Shown: in pieces, positions 45,819 through 55,740 of the stretch
Position numbering within the stretch: the first letter of the stretch is position 1
Layout of the letters: the number at the start of each line of letters is the position of its first letter
Assembly: GCF_030272615.1 (NCBI RefSeq)
Contig: NC_081414.1
Span: 337,144,002-337,208,001, forward strand
Direction: 5' to 3'
Source: Cryptomeria japonica
Taxonomy: Eukaryota > Streptophyta > Pinopsida > Cupressales > Cupressaceae
DNA length: 64,000 nucleotides
Made by a program: the position numbers and the translations under genes
Notes under the pieces: generated by a model
Databases searched by the model: none
What the model saw: the letters and a program-made list of their open reading frames with translations, nothing else
Told to the model about the DNA's origin: nothing

Positions 45819-47538
45819 CTATAACTGTTCCCGAGCATCTTCTTTCTGTCCCATATACTTATCTTTCCACTCCTGATACACATCATCACTAGGCCAAGTA
45901 AAACTAGCAATCTTCTGTTTCATATCTTCTAGCCACTTCCAAGTGACTCGTACATGCCCAATCTCTATTTCTATCAAACCATAATGAGATTTCACTTTTT
46001 CAATTTCCTCAATTGTTTGGACAAATAAGGATGTGTCATCAGTACTAATAATCTGATTGATCCTTAGGGACAAATTGTGGTCCACCTCCTTTAACCATGT
46101 CTTCTCTTCCTTTAGCTAGACAGGACCAATGAAGCCTCCTGGAAACATTTCAAATTTATGATTTGCATATTCTTTCCTATAAAGTTGGGCTTTTCTTTTT
46201 ATACCTGCTCCTTCCATTGAAAGAATATTCATCTCTTTTATAAACTCACATGTGGACCTTAGATTGTCATTCTCTTCTGCATCTGCATGGGAAGAACACA
46301 TGAGCTCTAACTCTTTACCTCTAAGCACCCACTTATTCAGGATTGGTTCCAAATGGCTTCTTCTTCTCTCAATTTGATCAAAATCTCAAGAATCCTCTTC
46401 ATATTTATGTATACATTGGAGGTTTTAACTAAGTCAGCAAACTTCAAGATGGTGGCTTTCACCTTCTCCTCATATTTGTTTGCATACAATGTCTGAGCTT
46501 GTTTCAATTTTTCCAACTCATGTTGGACATTTTCAAGTAATTGGGAACTAGAAGACATAGGAGAAGGGGGATATTCAATGATGGGACTAGTAGGAGGGGG
46601 TCTTGCTAGAGAGGAGGCTATCATGAGTGTAGAAGACTCACCAGGATGATATTGACCTGCCAGTTGACTTTGGAGTCTAGCAATTATGTTGTCTCTGTTG
46701 GCTATTCCTTCTTTAGCATCATTGTAAGCTTTTAAAATAGTCTCCGACTTCAATTGGAGATTAGCCTTTTCTTGTGCCTCTTTCTCTGCCACCGCAACAC
46801 TGAATTTTGCAGTCTCTAGGACTGTGCTTGCAGCTTCCACTACCCCTATGTCTTGGACTCTTTTAACTATCATGCCTCCTAAGAGGCTAGAATCTGATGC
46901 ATCCTTCCTTCTTTTGTTTTCATCCTTCTTTAAAGACCACATGACAAGAGAAGCATTATCTTTGCTGAATGTCACTCCTTCCATAGGCTTTGTTTCTTTC
47001 CTCATTGCATCAAGCACTAAGGCATCAACTATATCCCATTCAGGGAGAATCAACACACCAGCCTTTGCTACCATTTCTCTTCCTTTCTCAGGGGTGATTG
47101 CTTTGAACTCCTCCATCATTTCTTTCTTAACCTCTTCTTCTACCTAAGTTGTAATTTTAAGAGGCTGTTCACTTTTCCTTTGTTCACATCTAGTCTTGAA
47201 TTGATCAATATTTTGCTTCCATATAAACTATATAAAACCTCCTGATGTGACAAAATTACTGTCACCTAGGAATTCTTCACTAGCTTGCTTAATAGTAAGG
47301 TCCATTTCTTGGCCCTTTAAATCACCATCAGTCAAATCCATTTCAGCATTAGGTGGCTCTTTGGGCATCCCCTCTTGGGTCTCCTCATAGGTATAGGCAA
47401 TCTCACCGAGACTCCCTAACTGCAATAATTGTTCAGCCACAACTTGTTCATCTCCAATGTGGATAGGAGACTAAGATGAGAATATTGAGGCTCATTAGTT
47501 TCAATTTCCTTTCCCACTCTCTGCTTCTTAGGGGAATC
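45819..47538 (-). pseudogene. Downstream part of antisense cargo unit (coiled-coil protein)
   Basis: After the TAG that ends the 589-codon frame, coding sequence continues for another 570 codons. Two frameshifts (about 47470 and 46350) and TAG stops at 47228, 47144 and 46116 interrupt it. The segments read EEVKKEMMEEFKAITPEKG, then a long helical region (VAEKEAQEKANLQLKSE, VQHELEKLKQAQTLYANKY) predicted as coiled coil. A Pro/Ser linker (RPPPTSPIIEYPPSPMS) and C-terminal FIKEMNILSMEGAGIKRKAQ and ASFTWPSDDVYQEWKDKYM follow. Frame continuity suggests one protein of about 1,160 residues with the upstream part. I do not recognise the family. Confidence 0.65.
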
Positions 47539-49308
47539 CTAGATGTCAATGACATCTTCAATTTTCCTCTTCCCTTTTGAAGTGGAAGGCTCACCTGTCA
47601 TTGGCATTATCACAGTGTACTTTGACCTTTTGTGCATTACATAGTCACCACGTGGGATATCTCTAGCAAAGGCAGGCTTAGCCAATACCATCTTAGCCTT
47701 ATCAGGCTCATTTTGCATTATGGCCTCCCTCTTTTCTTTTAAGGTCTGCATGAGATCTTCAAAATAAAGAATTAGGAATTTTATTTTCTCCTCAAATGGA
47801 TTGAAGCTAGAAAGGGGGTCATAGCTAGTGTCAAATTGATGGATAAAATCAAGGGCTTTCTTATATGCCACCCACTTCTCCTTCCTCAGTTCTTGCTCAT
47901 CTAAGCTAAATTCATTTCTAATTAGATCTTTTGGGAACTGAAATTGATGTGGCCTACCTCTACACACTACTCTTTTTCTGAACATGCCATTGAAAAAATC
48001 CTGGGGGTCTGCACATCTTGACACTGTAGTAGACAGCCTATATGGCTTAAAGAATTCTTCAAAAAATCTCCATCCACCCTTAGTGATCACAAAATGGTGA
48101 GCCATGGTAATAGTTGGGAAAATAGTCCCTTTACCTCTATTGGTTAGCTCTGCTTCTTGTACTCCCCCAATTTGTCTTAGGACTTCTGCAATCCCTATCT
48201 TCAATGGGACCTGATAGGGTAGTAGAAAGGGGGTGCCTCTAAATCCAAATGCTCTAAAAATAGTAGACACAAGGTACAAATATATGTCTCCCCAATTGTG
48301 AACAATCTTGATATCCTCTGCAAACTCCTTTGGTCTGAGAAACTCCAAAAGAGCCTTAGGAATTCTAGGGTTTTCTCTACATAGAAGAATCCTAATTTTA
48401 GGTGCAAAACATCTATCAAACATTAAATAAATTGCATCTTCTCTATCCCAAGATAGAATAGTACTCCACAATTGCACTGGCATCTCCTCTTTATCCTTGA
48501 CCTTAATCAAGTCCATCTCCTTTCCAAAATAATCAACCCCTTTGAACAAAAACATATGCATTAACATGGAGTAACATCCAAATGGCCTATCCACCTTACC
48601 ATTTTTGATTCCTACTAGCCCTTTATGAATTGCATCAGCAAGGTATGAGGCATAATCAAATGTTATTTCTAGGGAGGGGTTTAGAATTTGTGCAATCATT
48701 AACATATAATGGGTTGGCATATTCTTTTCAACATCCTCTCCAAAAAACTGGCATAATGCCCAATACATACCCTTAGCTCTCAAAGTGAATAGGTTGAGAG
48801 AGAATGGTTCCATTATGTTGGGGCCTACAACTGTTAACCCCCCTATCTTTACAAAGAATTCTTTCAATGGGCCACTTCTAAGATGATCCCTTTGTGTGTT
48901 GTAAACCTGGGCTAACGACTCAAAGTCAATAGGTTCTAACAAATTGGAGGACTCACTGAGTTTAAACACTTTCTTGAATTCATCTTCATTTATCTCAATC
49001 AAGACTGATCCCTTTATGTTCTTGATGCATCTTGCCATAGAGTCATAATTTTGTGCAATCAGGGCTAATAGATCTACATCCATAAAAACACTTGGGACCA
49101 CAAGCTTTCCTACATCCTGCTCCCATATGCCATTCAAAGGAGCTGGGGAATTCCTCTGCCCAAAACTGACTTTGAAGAGTCCTAAGCCTGACAATCCTAT
49201 TTTAGGGTCCCTCAACCAATTACCCTTATCATAAAGGCCATCTCCAATTTTTAGATGAGGGTTCTTAGGTACTAGCTCTTTGGCCTTAGCCCCAGCATTG
49301 GTGGACAT
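47539..49308 (-). CDS. 589-aa uninterrupted antisense ORF in CACTA, unknown function
   Basis: Starts at ATG 49308 (MSTNAGAKAKELVPKNP) and is open for 589 codons, the longest intact frame in the transposons here. It has a globular helical middle with VFMDVDLLALIAQNYDSMAR, SGPLKEFFVKIGGLTVVGPN, RAKGMYWALCQFFGED and FRGTPFLLPYQVPLKIGIAE. A charged C-terminal region ends in SKGKRKIEDVIDI, which looks like a nuclear localisation signal. No known catalytic motif is seen. The stop is TAG, followed in the same frame by DSPKKQRVGKEIETNE, so the protein was probably longer. The general pattern recalls abundant repeat-encoded proteins of conifers and 'plant mobile domain'-like proteins, but I cannot assign it. 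Its orientation opposite to the transposase genes suggests cargo. Confidence 0.65.
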   Translation of the reverse strand: MSTNAGAKAKELVPKNPHLKIGDGLYDKGNWLRDPKIGLSGLGLFKVSFGQRNSPAPLNGIWEQDVGKLVVPSVFMDVDLLALIAQNYDSMARCIKNIKGSVLIEINEDEFKKVFKLSESSNLLEPIDFESLAQVYNTQRDHLRSGPLKEFFVKIGGLTVVGPNIMEPFSLNLFTLRAKGMYWALCQFFGEDVEKNMPTHYMLMIAQILNPSLEITFDYASYLADAIHKGLVGIKNGKVDRPFGCYSMLMHMFLFKGVDYFGKEMDLIKVKDKEEMPVQLWSTILSWDREDAIYLMFDRCFAPKIRILLCRENPRIPKALLEFLRPKEFAEDIKIVHNWGDIYLYLVSTIFRAFGFRGTPFLLPYQVPLKIGIAEVLRQIGGVQEAELTNRGKGTIFPTITMAHHFVITKGGWRFFEEFFKPYRLSTTVSRCADPQDFFNGMFRKRVVCRGRPHQFQFPKDLIRNEFSLDEQELRKEKWVAYKKALDFIHQFDTSYDPLSSFNPFEEKIKFLILYFEDLMQTLKEKREAIMQNEPDKAKMVLAKPAFARDIPRGDYVMHKRSKYTVIMPMTGEPSTSKGKRKIEDVIDI

Positions 49309-49689
49309 GCTTAATTGCTCTAAAAAATCATCACAGATATTTCAGTCCTAGTAATTCACTTTCCCTGTAAATTCTCTTCTGGGTGCCATTCTGGTCAAAC
49401 AATTATACCACTAGAAGCTAGCACAGACCTCTAATGAAGTAATTCACACAACAGTATTTGAGAACAAACCAAGAGTTATCAAGAAAAGCACAAGAAACTT
49501 GATTATTCACCTGAAGAAAATCGCTTTGCAACAATTTGCTCTACAACAAACTTCGATGAAACAATACTTAGCAATCAAGTTGATGTGAACTGAAAAGGGC
49601 GAGTTGGCATTTAAGTTTTTAGAAATTAACTCTGCAAGCTTCGGCTTTCTTTTCAGAATTAAATTCGCCAAATCGAATTCAAAACTAGC

Positions 49690-51480
49690 TCCAACAGGTC
49701 ATAATTTCTCTAAGTCTTTCCTCTGTTTCTCTCTTTCGCTACTTCACAGAACATAAAACCCGTGCTCTTTTCTTTCATGAAACAACGCTGGCCGTTGGAT
49801 CTCAAGAACTTACATCGCCTTTATCTCTGTTTAATCTCTTTGCTTAAGTTTTGAGCCCTACCTCCTTTTCACCACTTCGCGGAGTTTAACAGTTGTGCAC
49901 TTTTCCTTCGCGAGGCCGCGCCAAGCGTTAGATCAAACTCAAATCACCCGGCCTTTAACTCCAACTGGGACCATCAATCCTTTTAACTAACCATGCCTCA
50001 TCTTGACAGCTAACGATTTTCACCATTTTGCTGAGGTTAAGCTGTGGGCATCTTCGGGTCACGAAACAACAAGAAGCATTGGATCAATCTTGAGATGAAT
50101 GCCTTTTAAGTGGGCCCTTTATCCAGGAATTACTTATCCCACTTGTTATCCGGTTAATAAATGCCACATGGCAGTCAGCCATTAGCCCTGGAAACTCCTT
50201 TTGGTTCCACCCTTAATCCGCCACATGTTCCCTTTTACTATTCCCACATAACTATCAGTTACACCTAGGCGGGCCCTCAACCACTTTTTTAAAACACATG
50301 TCACGTCATTCCTCCATGTGATTTCCACCTATCTTTCGTGACTTCGCAAACATTATTCTTCATTTGGCTTGCAACCATGAAACCACGAGAACCGTTAGAT
50401 CAAAATAGACCTGATCTACTTTTAACTTCATACCATGCCTGTCCCTTGGGCCCATCGGCCTTTTTGCTACTTCGCAATGACTAACTTGCTAGCATCTTAT
50501 CTTTGCGAATTCATGCAAGCTATTAGATCTCAAGAACTTTCTCGTTGTTTACTCTTTTTATGACAACCTTGCCCGGACCCACTGCATACCGCCAACTCAA
50601 TGCCTTGTCACCGCCAACTGGGGTTACCACATTTACTACCACTCTTAGCAGGACCCTCCACCTTTTCTCTATTTCACTGAAGGTATAGCTCATGCATCTC
50701 CCAGCCACGAAACAACGAGAAGCCATTGATCTTTTTCCAAGCTCTACAAAAAGCGGCAGCTGTTATGCCATGTCACTCCTCTGTGTGATTTCCACCTATC
50801 TTTCGCGACTTCACAAACATTATTCTTTGTTTGGCTTGCAGCCATGAAACCATGAGAACCATTATATCAAAATAGACCTAATCTGCTTTTAACGTCATGC
50901 CATGCCTATCCCTTGGGCCCATCAGCCTTTTTGCTACTTCGCAATGACTAACTTGCTAGCATCTTATCTTCGCGAATTCACGCAAGCTGTTAGATCTCAA
51001 GAACTTGCTCGTTGTTTACTCTTTTTATGACAACCTTGCTCGGACCCACTGCATACCGCCAACTCACTGCCTTGTCACTGCCATGTCATCGCCAACTGGG
51101 GTTACCACATTTACTACCACTCTTAGCGGGACCCTCCACCTTTTCGCTATTTCGCTGAAGGTATAGCTCGTGCATCTCCTAGCCACAAAACAACGAGAAG
51201 CCATTGATCTTTTTCCAACCCGATCATTCTTTAACCAAAGAAGACCGCTTATCTCTGGGACCCACCAAACCCTTTTGCCACTTTGCGAAGGTTAAAACAC
51301 GTTCAGCTTGATCTCACGAAACCATGTTGTCCGTCCGATCAGATAAAACTTGATCGGTGTTTAGCTTTGGTCCAAACATATATGTCGTGTCCACCTTCGC
51401 CTTTCGCTACTTCACGGAAACTAAGTTTCAAGCACTTTTTGGTCGCGAATCAACGCAGGCTATCAGATCAATAGAAAATT
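49690..51480. repeat. Diverged subterminal repeat array, CACTA right end
   Basis: About a dozen degenerate units marked by GCNRTTAGATCAAAA or GCYRTTGGATC words near 49795, 49927, 50077, 50393, 50519, 50719, 50862, 50989, 51198, 51330 and 51462. Each is preceded by CACGAAACAACG-like and CTACTTCGC-like words. Spacing is mostly 125-160 bp. Such arrays near CACTA ends are usually transposase-binding sites. No gene here. Confidence 0.75.
50310..51220. repeat. 467-478-bp tandem duplication within the array
   Basis: The segment starting GATTTCCACCTATCTTTCG at about 50319 recurs at about 50786 and ends with GCCATTGATCTTTTTCCAA in both copies (50740 and 51218). The units differ by scattered substitutions and one short insertion. 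It covers several of the smaller repeats. Confidence 0.88.
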
Positions 51481-51901
51481 GCATGATACTTATAAGGCCC
51501 GACGGACATTAGAAAAGGCAGATTAAAAGCGAACAAGAATAAAAATTTTAAAGGGACCGCCTAGGTAAATGACAAGGGGAGAACACTTTTATGATAAATG
51601 GACCCATCGCTTAAGTGAATAGTACAGTAATGCCAAATTAGAAACCAAAAGGGCTTTTCTCAGGTATTGTTTTTTTTTATATCGATGATAATTATTACTT
51701 TTTTTTATAGAAATGGTCATCGTCGGAATTACGACGAATACCAAGCTTTCGACCAACGACTTCTTTGACTGTCGGCAGAGCCCATTGGATTGTTGAATTT
51801 TCAATGGGCATGGCATCGTCGACCAATCCGATGCCGAGTTTTCGACGGTGGATTTTGTTGACACTCCGACGAAAATTCATCAAAAATCCAACAAACGGCC
51901 A

Positions 51902-51929
51902 TCGGAAATCAGCTCCGAATGTACTAGTG
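51902..51929 (-). repeat. CACTA right terminal inverted repeat
   Basis: Reads CACTAGTACATTCGGAGCTG on the minus strand. AGG at 51930-51932 completes the target duplication, after which block X resumes. Confidence 0.93.
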
Positions 51930-51979
51930 AGGGGCTAGAGAATGCCTAATGTAAAGAATATAGGAATAAATAGACCCAT

Positions 51980-53193
<1,214 letters not shown>

Positions 53194-53198
53194 TCACC

Positions 53199-53563
53199 TG
53201 TTAGAGTAATCGGGTCTTTACTTGATTAATTAGACAATATTTGTTTAATTCTTTAAGTTCCCTATTATCTCTTTTTACACTTAAGCTAACATTAGGTGCA
53301 TAATAATTAATTCTTTTATTAATTATTATGTGCAAGCCTAGGTTTTCCTTTTTAGGGTTTCTTGACCTATTAGAGGTTAATTTTCTTTTCCTTGTATTAT
53401 TATCACATTACACATTTTGTGAATATTGAGCTCTCATCTTTTTTAGCATATTTTCTGTGTTTTGTTTTTCTGTTATTTGCTTCCTTGCTTCTCCTTGTAA
53501 TAGATTATTCAGCTTGCAGAAGATCTTTAGGCTCTTGTGGTGTTGTGTTTCTCAACTCTCACA
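53199..53563 (+). repeat. Copia 5' LTR
   Basis: A 365-bp LTR, TGTTAGAGTAATCGGG to CAACTCTCACA, the same length as the 3' LTR. It contains an inverted AATAATTAATTCTTTTATTAATTATT segment in the middle. Confidence 0.95.
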
Positions 53564-53575
53564 TGGTATCAAAGC
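53564..53575 (+). other. Copia primer-binding site
   Basis: TGGTATCAAAGC directly follows the LTR, one base different from the usual initiator-Met site TGGTATCAGAGC. Confidence 0.88.
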
Positions 53576-53929
53576 TTCAGACCTCCAGCTATCTATTCTT
53601 GTTTTGAGAATTTTTGCATTGGAAGCAGATCTGGGGTTTCAGGAAGTTTTTTTATTTACTTACGAAACTCACCATTATGCTCAGAAGGCCCAAAAACCCC
53701 TATGTCATATAAAACTTGCCCAGTTTTGACTCTTGGGCATCTGGGGGTAATTTTTCTTCAGTAACAGGCCATACGACCTTGGCACACAGTTCGAGAAAAA
53801 ATTTCAAAAAAAATATTTTTTGCCTTTTTATGGCATGCAAGCCAAATGTTTCATTTTTTGAAAAAAAAAATAAAAAAATTTATGCAAAAGACGAAAAGGT
53901 TTGTGAAAAATAAAAAAAAGGGGTTTGAT

Positions 53930-54345
53930 TTTTTGGGCGCAGGCCTCTGTACCCTGCTGGATTGACATTCCGACCGCTAGCCTGCCAGTCTGATGCCAGA
54001 CCTATCAAAGCATGCCTTGCCTTGCCGACCCCCATCAGCCCCCTGCCGGCCCCCATCAATCCCCGTCGACCCTTGGCCACCATCGTTGTCGGCCTCCAGC
54101 CCCGCCGATCGTCGGCCCCCTCCGACCCCACTGGCTGTCTTTCCGCTGGTGGTCTCCCTGTCGGCCCCCGCCAGCCCCTATCGCCACTAGCGCCCATCGC
54201 CAATGGTCGCAGCTCCGCTGCAGCCTCCTCCGCTCGCACTCACTGGCCACCTCCTCTGCTCCTCCCGCCACTCTGCTGCTCCTCCCCGGAGCACCGCCGA
54301 AGCGCCACCACTGCTGGGCCCCTGCCACTGGACCTCCACCCTCTT
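53930..54345 (+). other. GC-rich leader segment of the copia element
   Basis: About 400 bp rich in CCCC, GCC and CCG between the primer site and gag, in sharp contrast to the AT-rich element around it. It is open in several frames and would encode Pro/Ala/Ser-rich peptides (for example PISPLPAPINPRRPLA). No domain is recognised. It may be a captured sequence or a structured leader RNA. Confidence 0.7.
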
Positions 54346-55029
54346 ATCTTTTAAGGGGGGTTCATTTTTTGGCCATATCTTGAGCTTATAGAGTCATTTT
54401 TCCTAAAAATGAATAGGCGTCAGAAAGCTGGTTCCGAGCCGGACCTCATGGTGTTGGATTTTTCTGTTTGACTGTAGTTTTTTCCAGTCAAAGTCAAGAC
54501 TCTTTTCTACACTTCCGGGGCCATAGAATGGGCAAACAGACTCCGTTTTTTGAAAATGAATAGGCGTTGGAAATCTTTCAGCATGTTCTATTCAGATATG
54601 TGATCTTGTTTCTCAAAATTTTCATCAGGTACATGAGATTTCAGTTTGACATTTTTTTGCTTATGCACTACTTCCTTCTCATCAGTGTGTACTAGGGTTT
54701 GGGCTTATCTATTGTGCGGGGGTGTTTTTTCCTTGCTTTCTGTCATTTATATCAGAAATCAATAACATCGAAACTCTCAAAACAAACAAACCCTTCTGCA
54801 TATTCTATCTATTCTGAAAGATCACATAATAAAAAAACCCAACAAGAAGGTGCAGGTGTAGAGTTTTTTCATGATAGATCCTTCAGTTGAGTTGTTGACT
54901 TCACACAACTATCACACCTAGAAGCCCCGCATCATGAGGCTTCTCCAGGCATGAGGGTTGTGGTCTTGTTTGGATGAGGTTCGACCTCTATTGTAGCATC
55001 CTTATGAGCTTCTTTAGCACAAAAACAAG

Positions 55030-55740
55030 ATGGATGAGGCCACGAGTTTGCTCTCTTTGCATGTCTCCGATAGTCTTCTATTTCACCTTGATGAGTTTCT
55101 CACTTCTCAGGCTATGTGGTTGAAGTTTGAGTCTCTCTTTGGGAGGGTTAATGAGATTCAGGAATTATAGATTGAGGCAGAGTTGGTTTCCTTGTCACCT
55201 AATTCCTTTCCCACCATTGAGGATTTTTTGAACAAGTTCAAGATACCGGATCTGTTCTTCAAGGATGTGGCAAGATCAAGACAAACACAGAGTGCATTCA
55301 CTTGATTCTTTCAAAGCTTTGGGGTCATTTTCAGTTTTTTGCCTCTACTTTCTACTCCACCATGGATGGCTTGGGTGCTCGTTTCACCATGCCTACCTTT
55401 GATGTATTTTGTGAGAGTTTGTCTCGTGAGCAGTCTCATCTTTCTCAGCTGGATATGCTTTCAGGGTCCAAGAACAAAGCATTGGTTGCTTAGTCCTCTA
55501 AGGAGAAACACAAGCAGAAACTGAAGCCAAAGAAGACTTCTATAGGCAGTCTTCTTTGGCAGTGAGTACTCCTCCAAGCCTGCTCTCAAGTCTGATTCTA
55601 AACCGCCATTTCTTTCAAAACATGGAAAATCTTCACAGTCTAGTGATTCATCCTCCAAGACTAAGAAGAAATCAATCGACACTTGCAGTTTTTGTGGGAA
55701 AGAAGGACATCCAATTTCTAGGTGTTGGAAACGCTTATAG
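55030..55740 (+). pseudogene. Copia gag, disrupted
   Basis: Begins MDEATSLLSLHVSDSLLFHL (55030), interrupted by a TAG near 55170 and a frameshift near 55265. It continues with LILSKLWGHFQFFASTFYS and a PTFDVFCESLSREQ segment typical of copia gag (UBN2-like). After a Ser/Lys-rich linker a CCHC zinc knuckle, CSFCGKEGHPISRC, lies at 55684-55725. A TAG at 55738 precedes the protease. The protein would have packaged the element's RNA. Confidence 0.82.

Larger units (their letters stand above)
34635..51929 (+). mobile_element. 17.3-kb CACTA (En/Spm) transposon with captured DNA
   Basis: The element spans exactly CACTAATACATTTGGA to TCCGAATGTACTAGTG, with 3-bp duplication AGG at 34632-34634 and 51930-51932. 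Unit 1 has the empty site GGGGAGGGGCTAG near 9236. The terminal inverted repeats extend about 28 bp with a few mismatches. A 19-bp sequence ATTCGTCGTAATTCCGACG at 34727-34745 recurs inverted at 51721-51739. It contains a TNP2-like transposase gene, a second Ptta/En-Spm-type gene, a PPR fragment, and a long antisense coding unit. The coding regions carry few stops, so the insertion is fairly recent. Confidence 0.95.
9289..51979. repeat. Tandem segmental duplication, unit 2 (expanded by insertions)
   Basis: This is the second copy of the 6.5-kb unit, colinear with unit 1 but interrupted four times. Subtracting the insert at 12178-15363 (net 2,973 bp), the gypsy element (6,453 bp plus TSD), the 9,122-bp transposon plus TSD and the 17,295-bp CACTA plus TSD leaves about 6.84 kb. 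Unit 1 is 6,528 bp. Two extra 114-bp repeats and a 58-bp deletion in unit 1 explain most of the difference. All four insertions therefore postdate the duplication. Confidence 0.9.

Noticed and set aside
53962-54383. Overlapping Pro/Arg/Ser-rich frames of 60-130 codons
   Set aside because: GC-rich DNA lacks stops in many frames. No domain or codon pattern favours one, so I reported a compositional segment and not a gene.
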